The notes: generated by a model not told the origin, from the sequence alone. Numbered from the stretch's first letter, positions 53,768-63,882 are shown. The stretch is 64,000 bases of DNA from an uncultured Lachnospiraceae bacterium (GCA_950097145.1 CATNCF010000007.1:25572-89571); one strand, 5' to 3'. A program made the numbers and translations.

Positions 53768-55612
53768 TTACGGCTTCAAAGCATAATTACATTTTTTCAG
53801 GGAAAAATTAGGGTTGTAATAGGGATCTCCTTTTTTCAGCAAGTCAATCCACCGGGTACGAATAAATTCAATTTCCTCCCCAAAACGATGAACCTTTTCT
53901 TTTGTATCTTCTTTTCCTCTGGACTTTGATTCGTAATGGTATGCCTCTACAAAAGGATCGTATACCACCAGATACCCCTTCTGGCAGACACGCAGACAGA
54001 AATCCAGATCGTTAAATGCCACCGCAAGCTGTTCTTCCAGCCCGTGAAGTTCCTGATAAAGCCTCCTCGGAACCATAAGGCATGCGGCTGTCACAGCACT
54101 GTAATTTAACTGAATCGCCGCTTTGTGGTAATACCCTTCCTGTCCCCTGCGCAGACCTGGAAACATATTGGCTGCAATTCCGTCAATTCCCACCACAATT
54201 CCAGCATGCTGAATTGTATTGTCAGGATAATAGAGCCTTGCGCCCACAATGCCTACCTCCGGTCTCTGGCAGTTGCCAAGCAGTTCCTCCAGCCAGTCCA
54301 GCGTGATGATCTGAATATCATTGTTGAGCAGCACAAAGTACTCTCCCTCTGCATAAGACGCTCCAAAATTATTGATAGCTGAATAATTAAAGCCGCTGTC
54401 CCATACGACTACTTTCACGGACTGTCCTCCCGGAAGGGTTCCTGTTCCATAAATTTTGCCCTCTCCCTTATGCTGGCAAAGCTGGCTGTAATACTGGAAT
54501 GTTTCTGGCTCCTGGCTGTTATTTTCAATAATAATAATTTCGTAATTCTTCCAAGTTGACTTCACGATGGACTGTATGCACTGGCGAAGAGTATCCTTCT
54601 GATCTTTATTTGGAATCAGAATGGATACCATAGGGGTCCCGGAAACTGGATATTTGATGCGGTAAAAGCCAAAATGTACCAATTGGCTGACCTCTCCTGG
54701 CTGTCCCATTCTCTTCAGATGTTCCTCCAGCGCATGCTGCCCTGCTTCATAGGCATACAATTTGCTTAAGGGATTATCCGCAGTAGAATTGCTGTGTACC
54801 CTCCAATGATACAGGACTCGTGGTACATGACCGACTTTTTCTGCCGCTTCTGTACAGCGCAAAATAAAATCGTAGTCCTGGGCTCCGTTAAATTCAGGCC
54901 GAAACCCTCCCACTTTTTCTGCAATCTTGCGTTTTACACAGAAAAAATGTGTAATATAATTATTGGAACGCAGAAGATCCAGACTAAAGTCCGGCTTAAA
55001 ATGCGGATTTTGATGTTCTAGCCCGTATTTTGTCTCCTCCACCTGATCTTCATCTGAATAGACAGCTTCCAGTTCCGGCTGCTGATTCATCAGCGAAACC
55101 ATTTCATATAATGCCTCCGGCGCCAAAAGATCATCGTGATCGAGAAAACCCAGCCATTCCCCTTCTGCCATCTCAATCCCGGCATTCAAGTTCTGTGCAA
55201 TCCCCAGGTTCCCGTTTAAATGTTGATAGCATATTCTCTCTTCTTTATACTCTCTGACAAAAGCTTCCACCTGCTCTTTCACCTGTTCTGAGGGCGTAGC
55301 GTCTGCAAGGCAGAGCTGCCAGCGGCTGTAAGACTGACACCGCACAGAATGAAGCATCTCTGTGAGGTATGCTTCTTTTGTCTTGTAACAGGGAACCACG
55401 ATACTGATGAGAGGACAAGAGGAAAACTCTTTTTCTAAGGATGTCTGGTGAGCCAATTCCTGTTCTCCCGCCCTGTTTTTCTCATACCATGGACCATAAG
55501 GCACGTCCTCCGGCTCCATTTTGTCCAGCAGACGGTTCCAAAATGCCTTAGGCCCATAATGTTTGAAATATCGTATTCCTTTTTTAATTCGGTAAGGTGT
55601 AATTTTCATCAT
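53768..55612 (-). CDS. Two-domain family 2 glycosyltransferase
   Basis: A 614-residue protein with two GT-A glycosyltransferase domains: the first near residues 68-300 (ISIVVPCYKTKEAYL, LDHDDLLAPEAL) and the second near 330-560 (VSILIPNKDQKDTLRQCIQS, LNNDIQIITLDW). Such tandem GT2 proteins extend rhamnan or other repeat-unit surface polymers. Start codons ATGATG follow AAAGGGCGG, the second being slightly better spaced. It starts 10 bases after the glucosaminidase gene, joining polymer synthesis to wall remodelling, and is followed by a strong terminator. Confidence 0.9.
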   Translation of the reverse strand: MMKITPYRIKKGIRYFKHYGPKAFWNRLLDKMEPEDVPYGPWYEKNRAGEQELAHQTSLEKEFSSCPLISIVVPCYKTKEAYLTEMLHSVRCQSYSRWQLCLADATPSEQVKEQVEAFVREYKEERICYQHLNGNLGIAQNLNAGIEMAEGEWLGFLDHDDLLAPEALYEMVSLMNQQPELEAVYSDEDQVEETKYGLEHQNPHFKPDFSLDLLRSNNYITHFFCVKRKIAEKVGGFRPEFNGAQDYDFILRCTEAAEKVGHVPRVLYHWRVHSNSTADNPLSKLYAYEAGQHALEEHLKRMGQPGEVSQLVHFGFYRIKYPVSGTPMVSILIPNKDQKDTLRQCIQSIVKSTWKNYEIIIIENNSQEPETFQYYSQLCQHKGEGKIYGTGTLPGGQSVKVVVWDSGFNYSAINNFGASYAEGEYFVLLNNDIQIITLDWLEELLGNCQRPEVGIVGARLYYPDNTIQHAGIVVGIDGIAANMFPGLRRGQEGYYHKAAIQLNYSAVTAACLMVPRRLYQELHGLEEQLAVAFNDLDFCLRVCQKGYLVVYDPFVEAYHYESKSRGKEDTKEKVHRFGEEIEFIRTRWIDLLKKGDPYYNPNFSLKKCNYALKP

Positions 55613-55621
55613 AACCGCCCT

Positions 55622-57928
55622 TTACGCCTGCTCTGCCATCATGGCCTTGGAATAAGAAGAATTTTTCTTCCCCCCTGAAGTCTTCACATAGGAACGTATC
55701 TTATAGTAATAAGTTTTCCTGGATGAAACTCCGCTGTCCGTCCACTTCAAAGTATTGTTGCTGGAAATTGTTTTTATCTTCTTATAACCGCCCTTTAGGG
55801 TATTGGAACGGTACAGATAATAGCCTGTCGCCTTAGAATCCCGTTTCCATGCCAGCTTCACTTTGCTCCCGGATTTCTCAGCGCTGCTTAATTTGGAAGC
55901 CTTCATTGCAATTTCAGCCTTTTTCACGCTGGTATACTTCGAATAATAATTCTTGCCGTTCACAGTTTTATAGCAGCGGATTCGGTAAGAATACGTATGC
56001 CCCGGCTGAACTGTAGTATCTTTATAGCTAAGGGTATTATTGTTCTTAATCGTCTTAATTCTGGTAAACTTGCCGGAATCTATCCTTCTGTAAATGCGGT
56101 AGCCCGTTACATTTGCCTTCTTCCAGGACAACTGCACTGTGGTATAGTTTTTCACCTTAAGGCTTTTCCATGAAGCAGCCGGTATGGCAAAATTCGCTTT
56201 TTTTTCACTGGAAAAAGAGGAACGGATCGTTCCCTCTTTCCGCTTAAAATAACTTCTAACTTTATAATAATAAGTCTTTCCAGTTTCCACTTTCTTATCC
56301 TGCCAAGAAGTAGTTCCAAGCCCGGCTGCTGTTTTTACTTTCTTATAGGTGCCGTTTTCTCCTTCTTTCCGGTAAACCTGATATCCCTGGGCGCCGCTCA
56401 CTTCCTTCCAGGATAACTTCACCAAATTGCCGCTCTTTTTTACAGTAAGATTTGTTTTATCCAGTTTTTCCCCTGGTTTTGGATATGCAGAACCAGGCAT
56501 ATTTTTATAAACAGGAACTTTAAACACAAATTTGTTGTTGAGCGCCCCCATGGATTCATAGCTTCTGCGGACATTTTTCCCTTCATTATCCGCTGCCAGA
56601 AGATTTTGCATATATTGATGCCAGTACAGGCCGTCATAAGAATCATCCACGTCAAATTTCTGCAGATAGAAAGTATCCTGACCCTTGGCAATATATTTCT
56701 CCGCAGTCTTTTTTGCTCCTCCAAGCAATGCCGCATACCTTGTGGTCCATCCGGCTTCCTTTGCTTCTTTCAGGCCATTGATCACCACCTGTTCTCCCAG
56801 TCCAAAGGCCGAAATATTGAAATAATTGTAATACCCTTTATATCCTGGATACTTGCCGGAAATCAGCGGCGAATCTCCCTTAACGCCCTGCTCCTGCCGG
56901 ATGCGGCTTGCCAGGAAATACGGACTGACTTTTAATTCTTTTCCAATCTTCATAAAGGCTTTGGCATAGGTAATTCCGCCGCCAGAACCGTCCTCTAATT
57001 TTTTCTTGCTCATAAAAGTTCCGTTCAATATCTTTTCCACACCGGATTCATTGTGGTAAGCGCTGTTATAGGTGAGCTGTTCAAACTGAAACACTGATTC
57101 CTCATTCAGGAAATTTCTGGGGTCCAGATAATGCTTCACAATGGATTCTGACGCCTGCACCCAGTTCTGTCCATCTTTGGCAATCCATTGTCCCGTGCTC
57201 ATATTATAATCCTCTTCTGCGGTGGATTTCCATAAAATCGGTTCTGTGACATACACCAGGTTTCTGGCATTAACCATCTCATTTTTCACTACATCAGACC
57301 ATTCCAGTCCGGTATTCATAGGCACAAAAGTCCAATTGGGATGTGCATTGACCAATGTCTTGATATAGGAACGGTAACTGGAGGGAAATGCCGATAAATC
57401 TGTTTCTCCCGCCGTATCGGAAGTGACCGCCGCCCTGCCCATACCTTTGGTGAAATATTGGTTTTTCCATGCTTCCAGCCTTGTATCCTGGGATATTACA
57501 TATTCTTCCTGGATAAATCCTGTGTATTCCACCCCATGAACGGCAAAGGCTGTCTGAAACCAAATCCCATCCTCCTGGACTACGGCTCCCAGAACACGTA
57601 CCTGATAGCCGCTGGAGAGGTTTTTCACGATTGGAGCTTCCACAGAAGGCTCTTGATAAGCCGGAATACTGGCTGCATTTGTGACCACTCCGTACAGTTC
57701 ATATTCCCGCAGTAAAGCTGCAAGGCCATTCTCTGCTTCCTCTGCTTGATTTGCACCGTCATCTCCGCTGACATTCCTTCCCTGTATCCAGCGATTTTCA
57801 GCAATTTCTTCCTGCTGTTCCCTCTCTTGCGCCTGCACGGCGCCGACGGAAGATCCTCCAAAATCCGCTGCCAGCACTGCTGCCGCCAGCAGATATGCCG
57901 TGATTCTGGTTCTCTTTCTCATCCTCAT
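55622..57928 (-). CDS. Secreted SH3/glucosaminidase protein with three FnIII-like repeats
   Basis: A 768-residue secreted protein: signal peptide (about 1-33), SH3-like domain near 75-150 (ASIPAYQEPSVEAP), a GH73-like endo-beta-N-acetylglucosaminidase region near 180-460 (IRQEQGVKGDSPLISG, GYYNYFNISAFG), and about three fibronectin-III-like repeats near 500-768, each with the WKxV..A.GYxVYR and TYYYKVRS pattern. It should cut glycan strands in the wall. It is in line with the amidase upstream and the glycosyltransferase downstream, with which it is likely co-transcribed. Confidence 0.9.
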   Translation of the reverse strand: MRMRKRTRITAYLLAAAVLAADFGGSSVGAVQAQEREQQEEIAENRWIQGRNVSGDDGANQAEEAENGLAALLREYELYGVVTNAASIPAYQEPSVEAPIVKNLSSGYQVRVLGAVVQEDGIWFQTAFAVHGVEYTGFIQEEYVISQDTRLEAWKNQYFTKGMGRAAVTSDTAGETDLSAFPSSYRSYIKTLVNAHPNWTFVPMNTGLEWSDVVKNEMVNARNLVYVTEPILWKSTAEEDYNMSTGQWIAKDGQNWVQASESIVKHYLDPRNFLNEESVFQFEQLTYNSAYHNESGVEKILNGTFMSKKKLEDGSGGGITYAKAFMKIGKELKVSPYFLASRIRQEQGVKGDSPLISGKYPGYKGYYNYFNISAFGLGEQVVINGLKEAKEAGWTTRYAALLGGAKKTAEKYIAKGQDTFYLQKFDVDDSYDGLYWHQYMQNLLAADNEGKNVRRSYESMGALNNKFVFKVPVYKNMPGSAYPKPGEKLDKTNLTVKKSGNLVKLSWKEVSGAQGYQVYRKEGENGTYKKVKTAAGLGTTSWQDKKVETGKTYYYKVRSYFKRKEGTIRSSFSSEKKANFAIPAASWKSLKVKNYTTVQLSWKKANVTGYRIYRRIDSGKFTRIKTIKNNNTLSYKDTTVQPGHTYSYRIRCYKTVNGKNYYSKYTSVKKAEIAMKASKLSSAEKSGSKVKLAWKRDSKATGYYLYRSNTLKGGYKKIKTISSNNTLKWTDSGVSSRKTYYYKIRSYVKTSGGKKNSSYSKAMMAEQA

Positions 57929-57956
57929 TTCTATTTTTCCTTCTTTCCTTATCTTC

Positions 57957-60900
57957 TTATTTCTTCTTGACCGTGGAAATCACGGCTGACACCGGAGCGG
58001 TCTCATCCCCGTTTCCAGTCTCTTTTCCAATGGTTCCCACTGCTGCAACCTTATAATAATAAACAGTTCCTTCGCTCACTTTGCTGTCCTTGTAACTTAC
58101 TGTTCCATTCCCGCTTACCATGGCAATCATTTCATATTCAGGATTCCCGTTTGCAGCTCTTAGCACCGCATAACCGGTGGCTCCTTTGACTTTCTCCCAT
58201 TGAAGCTGCATAGTTCCCGGGCTGTCCGGCGTTACAGACGGTCTGGAAGCTGTTACTTTCAGACCCTTAGGTGCAGGAAGCATCCACTTTTCTGCAATTT
58301 TGCCAGAACTTCCATAGCCAGTATATTTTCCCTCACGAATTGCGCGGACACGATAATAATACCTCTTTCCGGCCGTTACGTTTTTATCTGTAAAACTGGT
58401 ATAATCGGCATTTTTTATCTTTGCAATCTGCTGGAACCCGCTGCTGGCTGAGTTACTTCTCAATACGATATATGTATTGGCTCCATCCGCTTTCTTCCAG
58501 CTCAGAGTAATGCCATTCTTCCCTGCCTGGATGGAACTGATACTTATCTTCTTTAAATTGAATGCAGACTTTGGTTTGGAATCCCCGCTGTAATTTTTTA
58601 CTTTATTTTTCTTAGTGATAACTTCCACTACATAGAAATACTTTTTGCCGCCTGTCACGTTTTTGTCCACGTATTTCGTGATATCACGGTCACGGAGTTC
58701 AGCAATCTTTGTGTACTCTCCACTTTTCTTGGTGCTTCGTTTTACACTGTAGGCATAAGCATCCGCATGTTTCTTCCATTTCAGCTCCATACTTCCGCTG
58801 CTTTTGGATCTGACATAAATCATTGACGTGCCAGTGATGGTCTGGCCAGAAACCGCCTTACAGTAACCGCTGTAACCACTCTTATTATTGACGCGGTTAA
58901 TGGTCTGAACTTTATAATAATATGTCTTTTTCTCTTTCACTTTCTCATCAATATAGGAAGTTTTTCCATTCTTGACAGTTGCAATAACTTTGTATTTGCC
59001 TTTTTTGGAATCAGCTCTCTGGATTCGGTAAGCATAGGCATTATCTACCTTTTTCCAACGGATCAGCAAAGATGTGCTGGTTTTGGAGCTGACACTGGAA
59101 ATAGAGGTCTTTTGCACCGCCCAGCCGGACAATATCTTAGAATAACTGCTGTAACCATTCTGTTCCCCGCCTCTGGCACGGACTTTATAAAAATATTCTT
59201 TCTGCATTTCCAGATTCTGATCAACGTAAGCATTTCCAGCTAAATTGGCAATCTTACGATAAGTGCCGTCCTTAGCGTCGCTGCGCCACAGATCATAACT
59301 CTTAGCGCCTTCAATGGCATCCCATTTAATGTCCAGCTTGCCGCCGCTTCTGGAAACAATTCCGTTAATTACAGGGGCTGCCAGAGAACTTCCGGGATAG
59401 ATTCTGGAAAAAGAAGATTTATTGCCGTCTGAATACACAGCACATACCTTATAATAGTAAGTTATGCCTGGTTTTATCTTCTCATCATCATAGACATCTC
59501 CTCTGAGTTCTGCAATCTTCTTATATTCACCTGCCTCAGAATCACTCCGGTACACCTGATAAGATTCTGCGTCCACTGCCTGGTTCCAGCTAATCCGCAG
59601 TTTCTTGCTTCCTCTTGGCTGAATCCACTGAATTTCCGGCTGGCTGGTTCCAACCGTCAGACCATAATACTGCACGATTCCTTTTGCGTCTGCAAGTCCA
59701 AGATTCTTAAGCTTCGTATCAGAATTTAAAAACTTGCTGACATCGCCTGAATTGCTCAAAAATGCATGTTCTATCAGCACTGCGGGAATCCCTGCCAGCT
59801 TGCTTCTTCGTATTACGGCTAGATAATCTGCAAGAGAACCGTCGGGATATAACGTATTGTTTTCTGAATTATGTATCAGAACCCCGCCTGCCCAGGTATC
59901 AAGCCCCAGTGCGCTGAGTTTTTTATAGATCTCTGTAGCCAGTCCTTTTCCCTCTTCTCCAATGGCTGGACGATAGCTGCTGTTGGGATAATACACTCCC
60001 ACTCCTGAAGGAAGTGAACTTGGACTGGAATTCAGATGAAAACTCACATAAACATCTGCTTTTTTATCCTTAGCAAGTTCTACCCTTTGAGCGTTACAGG
60101 TACTTGAGCTGACTTTGCTTCCTCCAAATGGACAGGTATTGCTTTCTCTGGTCATATAGACGCTGACGCCTGCATACTTCTGAAGTTCTGCCTTACAATA
60201 TTGGGCAATTTTTAAAACCGCTTCTTCTTCTTTACACCCATTTCCCCGGGCGCCTGCATGGGTGCTGTCATGCCCTGGATCCAGCATGATTCTCATATTT
60301 TTTACTTCGCTTGGGGTTACAACAGCCCGCCCCCTGGAAAAACGCTGCAAACCCTCGGATGCTTCCAGTACATTTTCCATATTGTTTTCAGAAACAATAG
60401 TTCCATTTTCATCCAAAGTGACCACATTCGCTTCCACTTCTTCCAGAAGCTCCTTATCAAACAAAAGCTCATCTGGCTCAGTCTCCGTCTGGCAGTTCAC
60501 GCCAAATTCTACTTCCATCCCAAGCTCAGCAAAATTTACCTGATAAGTCTTTCCCTCTGCCACATATTGAATAGAAGCCAGTTTATAGATATCCGCCTGA
60601 TCTTCATCTGTAAAGTCCATGGTAAATTTTACGGTGCTGTCCACAATTCCTGCAGCCTCTTTCGTAAAGTTCTCTCCTGTGCTGTTCTGATAACAGAGCT
60701 GCGCGTTCTCTGCAGGTTTGCCTTCCTCTCCAAGGTCGGCAACAATATTCTGGGTTCCCGGCGTCTCAACAAAGGTACTTTCCTGCATGACAAAATTAAG
60801 TTTACCCGGCAGAATTTCCTGTTCTTCCTCTGTTTTGGCCTTTCCTTCCATTCTGCTGTTTTCTAGATCCTGCACAGTCTGGCCAGTTTCGGCATTCTCT

Positions 60901-61040
60901 TCGCCTGTGCTTCCAGCCAGCCCCTGCATAACATTCTTTCCATTTTCTGCAGATTCTTCTGCCTGTACCCTAATGCCTGACGAAGATAAAATCAGACATA
61001 CTGACAACAGAACTGCTGCCCACTTTTTTAACAACCTCAT
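57957..61040 (-). CDS. Large secreted Amidase_3 protein with multiple FnIII-like repeats
   Basis: A 1027-residue secreted wall hydrolase. The signal peptide starts at MRLLKKWAAVLLSV; the ATG at 61040 follows GGAGTGTGGAAG and is preferred over the track start. After an acidic stretch comes an Amidase_3 domain (about 245-460: IMLDPGHDSTHAGARGNG, VSFHLNSSPSS, VLIEHAFLSN). The C-terminal half holds about six fibronectin-III-like repeats (SYQVYRSDSEAGEYKKI, YYYKV pattern). Together with the glucosaminidase next to it, it can cut both peptide and glycan bonds of peptidoglycan. Confidence 0.92.
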   Translation of the reverse strand: MRLLKKWAAVLLSVCLILSSSGIRVQAEESAENGKNVMQGLAGSTGEENAETGQTVQDLENSRMEGKAKTEEEQEILPGKLNFVMQESTFVETPGTQNIVADLGEEGKPAENAQLCYQNSTGENFTKEAAGIVDSTVKFTMDFTDEDQADIYKLASIQYVAEGKTYQVNFAELGMEVEFGVNCQTETEPDELLFDKELLEEVEANVVTLDENGTIVSENNMENVLEASEGLQRFSRGRAVVTPSEVKNMRIMLDPGHDSTHAGARGNGCKEEEAVLKIAQYCKAELQKYAGVSVYMTRESNTCPFGGSKVSSSTCNAQRVELAKDKKADVYVSFHLNSSPSSLPSGVGVYYPNSSYRPAIGEEGKGLATEIYKKLSALGLDTWAGGVLIHNSENNTLYPDGSLADYLAVIRRSKLAGIPAVLIEHAFLSNSGDVSKFLNSDTKLKNLGLADAKGIVQYYGLTVGTSQPEIQWIQPRGSKKLRISWNQAVDAESYQVYRSDSEAGEYKKIAELRGDVYDDEKIKPGITYYYKVCAVYSDGNKSSFSRIYPGSSLAAPVINGIVSRSGGKLDIKWDAIEGAKSYDLWRSDAKDGTYRKIANLAGNAYVDQNLEMQKEYFYKVRARGGEQNGYSSYSKILSGWAVQKTSISSVSSKTSTSLLIRWKKVDNAYAYRIQRADSKKGKYKVIATVKNGKTSYIDEKVKEKKTYYYKVQTINRVNNKSGYSGYCKAVSGQTITGTSMIYVRSKSSGSMELKWKKHADAYAYSVKRSTKKSGEYTKIAELRDRDITKYVDKNVTGGKKYFYVVEVITKKNKVKNYSGDSKPKSAFNLKKISISSIQAGKNGITLSWKKADGANTYIVLRSNSASSGFQQIAKIKNADYTSFTDKNVTAGKRYYYRVRAIREGKYTGYGSSGKIAEKWMLPAPKGLKVTASRPSVTPDSPGTMQLQWEKVKGATGYAVLRAANGNPEYEMIAMVSGNGTVSYKDSKVSEGTVYYYKVAAVGTIGKETGNGDETAPVSAVISTVKKK

Positions 61041-61083
61041 CTTCCACACTCCATTCTGACATTCTTTTTCATAATTTGTACCT

Positions 61084-61112
61084 ATGGTATCATAATTTTT
61101 TGTCGAGTACAA
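61084..61112 (-). promoter_or_regulatory. Probable promoter of the amidase-glucosaminidase-glycosyltransferase genes
   Basis: On the minus strand TTGTAC (61112-61107) and TACCAT (61089-61084) are 17 bases apart, with TG just before the -10 box. It lies about 45 bases before the chosen ATG. Confidence 0.6.
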
Positions 61113-61170
61113 CCTTAGAAAAGGATATTACAAAAACTTTACATTTTTCCCAAATCTTTCGTAATTACAA

Positions 61171-61429
61171 AAAAGGGCTGCTGCAAAATGCAGGGATTCT
61201 ACAATATATTACTAAGGCGGTTAAATGTCGAATGAATTTTACGCAGAATAAATTTCTATCTGCAAGGCGGAAGATTGAGCTGTAGCGAGTGCTACAGCGA
61301 TTGATGACAACGCAGCAGATAAAAATTTAGACAAGTAAAAACATCGACATTTAACCGCCTTAGCAATAAAGTAACAAAAAGAGTTTGTACCGTATATTGT
61401 AGAAATCCCTCTTTTACAACAGCCCCTTT
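61171..61429. repeat. Outer palindromic element, family 3, carrying an inserted family 2 element
   Basis: Two arms of about 38 bases (61171-61208 and 61393-61429) are imperfect inverted repeats with ends like AAAGGGGCTGTTGTAAAA and TTCTACAATATA. In silico removal of the inner element (61209-61366) and one TA leaves a hairpin of about 100 bases with a 24-base loop. Size and ends resemble palindromic MITEs or very long terminators. There are no internal genes. Confidence 0.75.
61209..61366. mobile_element. MITE-like palindromic element, family 2, copy 2
   Basis: A 158-bp relative of the element at 18482, flanked by TA on both sides (61207-61208, 61367-61368). The ends are TTACTAAGGCGGTTAAATG and its near-perfect inverse (one mismatch). 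The central hairpin is GCTGTAGC-GAGT-GCTACAGC. Against copy 1 the outer CC/GG pairs become AA/TT, T-A becomes C-G in the centre, and C-G becomes T-A in the ATCTGC arm, all compensated. It has no coding capacity. Confidence 0.9.
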
Positions 61430-61462
61430 CATAATACGCCGTCTTCCAGCGCTTATTCTATT

Positions 61463-62734
61463 TTATTGCCTGTACGTAATCCAAAAGCAATAGTTTTTTG
61501 TACTTTGGAAGTTCTTTTTTCCTACCCTCTTATTAGCCACAACCATAAAATAATACTGCTTTCCCTGTTTCAGGCTGGCTTTCCCGCATGTTCGAACCGT
61601 CATAGAGGTTTTGGCAGTACTTTTCACCTTCTTATAACCAGAAGTTCTTCTGGTAGAAATATATACACTGTAGCTCTTGGCGCCGCTCACCTTATCCCAT
61701 GTCAGCAAAATACCGCCCTTTGTGTTCTTCGTTGTTACATCTGGCTGCCTGGAAAAATAAATCCAGTCAGACCATTTGCCGTATTTGGAACTTCCAGGTA
61801 TTTCAATGTAACCGCGTATCCTTAGTTTCAGAAAACGAAGGCTTTTCAATTTACCAGTAATCAGATACGTGCTGTTTCCATCTCCTGCCTTCTTCCCGGT
61901 AAGCAAAGCCTTCTTCCCGTCTTCCGCAAAAATCTGATACTGATATCCGTCTGCAGAATCACTTTTCTTCCAGCCCAAATCCAAATGCTCAGAAGTGGGA
62001 CTCCAAAAGCTCGCTTCCACTCCCTTAATTTTGGCGGGAAGCACCGGACACCCGGAAAGATTTGCCGTATGGCTGCCCAACGCCCGAAATCCGCTGGAAC
62101 TTTTTTTCACTGGGATCAGCCAGAAATCATATTCTGTATTTTTGCTGAGTTTTTTAGCTGTGTATGAATTTACCTTGCCAAGCTGTACCACTTTCCTGTT
62201 TTTTACATCTGCGCCCTTTTTTCCATAAGCAAGCTGATAAGCATTGGCGCCTGCACTTTTTTTCCAGGAAACCGTAATACTGGTTTCCGACGCCTTTGTC
62301 TGGCGGAAATTTTTGACTTTATCATCTGCAGGAGCAGTCACCACTTCCAGTACTTTGGAGGCAGTTCCCCAGGAAGACTGGGGAACTTGCTCATCTGTCA
62401 TAACAAAGGCTGTCACTCTGACATAATATTTACTGCCCGCCGTAAGCCCTGAAAAACTCTCCTTTGGCAAGGCTGTCCCCCTGCTTCCGGCGCTGAGATT
62501 ATCCATAACGCCTCCAGTAAAATTCTTATTTTCACAAAGTTCCACCTTATACCTGATGTTATTGCCTATCACTGCTTTCCAGCTAATTTCTATCCTGTTT
62601 GGACCCGCAAAAGTCTGTTTCAGCCCGCTGGTTCTGCCCACAACTGCTGCTTCTGATTTCATGCCAACTCCCAAAAATAATATACTTACTATCATCATGG
62701 TATATAATTTTACAATTTTCCACACTTTTCTCAT
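61463..62734 (-). CDS. Secreted protein of FnIII-like repeats
   Basis: A 423-residue secreted protein: signal peptide (about 1-30, ending SEAA) and about four fibronectin-III-like domains, each with a Trp-Lys strand (ISWKAVIGNN, VSWKKSAGANAYQ, LGWKKSDSADGYQ, LTWDKVSGAKSYS) and a KYYVRV-type strand. There is no catalytic domain. It is probably a wall or surface adaptor that shares its repeats with the two hydrolases next door. AGGGAGG precedes the ATG. The LCP gene ends 68 bases upstream. Confidence 0.82.
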   Translation of the reverse strand: MRKVWKIVKLYTMMIVSILFLGVGMKSEAAVVGRTSGLKQTFAGPNRIEISWKAVIGNNIRYKVELCENKNFTGGVMDNLSAGSRGTALPKESFSGLTAGSKYYVRVTAFVMTDEQVPQSSWGTASKVLEVVTAPADDKVKNFRQTKASETSITVSWKKSAGANAYQLAYGKKGADVKNRKVVQLGKVNSYTAKKLSKNTEYDFWLIPVKKSSSGFRALGSHTANLSGCPVLPAKIKGVEASFWSPTSEHLDLGWKKSDSADGYQYQIFAEDGKKALLTGKKAGDGNSTYLITGKLKSLRFLKLRIRGYIEIPGSSKYGKWSDWIYFSRQPDVTTKNTKGGILLTWDKVSGAKSYSVYISTRRTSGYKKVKSTAKTSMTVRTCGKASLKQGKQYYFMVVANKRVGKKNFQSTKNYCFWITYRQ

Positions 62735-62802
62735 AACGAATCTTCCTCCCTGAGGCTCCTGTAATTTATCCCCACGGATATGCCCTGCATCATCTTAAGA
62801 GA

Positions 62803-63882
62803 TCAATAACCGGTATTATTGTGAATCGTCTCGCTTAAATCCTTCACAGTCTGAGAAGGTGTATAAGTCTCATTGGCATACAGAAACTGGTGAAGCTTCA
62901 CCACATTTTCTTCAAGATCCAACGGGATTACCATATCGCCCATACTGCCTACATCATGAGACTCTTTTTCAAAGGGGAATCCTGTATTCTCTCCCATATG
63001 GTATTTTGCCGCATTTCCAGCAAGGCTAAGCAGTTCTGTTGGGCTTAAGCTTGTGGAAATCTGCGGAAGCAGCTTATCCATAAGGCTGTTTAATGTCATC
63101 AAATCACAGCTTTTGGCCTTTTCGAACATTTTTGTAATGATGGTGCGCTGCCGTTCTGTACGCCCATAATCCAGGCCCACATAACGAATTCTGGCATAAG
63201 CTGTTGCCTGTACGCCGTTCAGATGTACGTTCTGTCCGGCTGACACTTCCGGCACATATTCCTCATATCCAATATTCTTTACGGTATCGTTCACATATGC
63301 GTTCAGCCATTTTGCCTCTTCCTGAGACAACTCATCCAAATCAACACCGCCTAAGAGATCAACGGCGTCTACCAACGCGCTGAAATCCACACTGACATAA
63401 TCCGTAATATCCAGATCCAGGTTCTTATTGAGCATCTCAATAGCTTTTTTGGGACCTCCATTGGCATAGGCAGCGTTGGCCTTACGGAATTTATCTTCGT
63501 CAATATCCAGATAGGTATCACGGTACACAGAAGCCATCTTAATTTCTCCTGTTTCTTTATTGATACTTACCACGATAATGGTATCACTGTTTCCACTCTC
63601 AAAATTACCGGTCGAGCGGTTATCCAGCCCGAATAAAGCAAGACTCTCATAGCCTTCCAAAGCTTTCTTTGTATCGGGTTCAAGCTGGTTGATCTTTACA
63701 TCCTTATCTTTGATTACGATTTTACCCATCTTATCATATTTACTCCAGGAAAATGCCACCGGAATCATGATCAATACCAGAAGTACTGCTGTCACAAGCA
63801 GAATAATTTTTCGCTTCTGCCTTTTCCTCCTGCTGGTTTTTCTTTTTCCGCCGCTGCGGTCATTCTGCGCGTCTCTTGCCAT
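62803..63882 (-). CDS. LytR-CpsA-Psr family wall-polymer ligase, second copy
   Basis: A 359-residue type II membrane protein: basic N-terminus, one transmembrane helix (about 25-45) and an LCP domain with LALFGLDNRSTG, DTIIVVSINK, KMASVYRDTYLD and ARIRYVGLDYGRTERQR. The ATG at 63882 behind AGGAGG is preferred; the track start has no ribosome site. It is a paralogue of the 49078 protein, with which it shares most motifs. The pair flanks the polymer and hydrolase genes. Upstream sequence runs out of the window. Confidence 0.95.
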   Translation of the reverse strand: MARDAQNDRSGGKRKTSRRKRQKRKIILLVTAVLLVLIMIPVAFSWSKYDKMGKIVIKDKDVKINQLEPDTKKALEGYESLALFGLDNRSTGNFESGNSDTIIVVSINKETGEIKMASVYRDTYLDIDEDKFRKANAAYANGGPKKAIEMLNKNLDLDITDYVSVDFSALVDAVDLLGGVDLDELSQEEAKWLNAYVNDTVKNIGYEEYVPEVSAGQNVHLNGVQATAYARIRYVGLDYGRTERQRTIITKMFEKAKSCDLMTLNSLMDKLLPQISTSLSPTELLSLAGNAAKYHMGENTGFPFEKESHDVGSMGDMVIPLDLEENVVKLHQFLYANETYTPSQTVKDLSETIHNNTGY

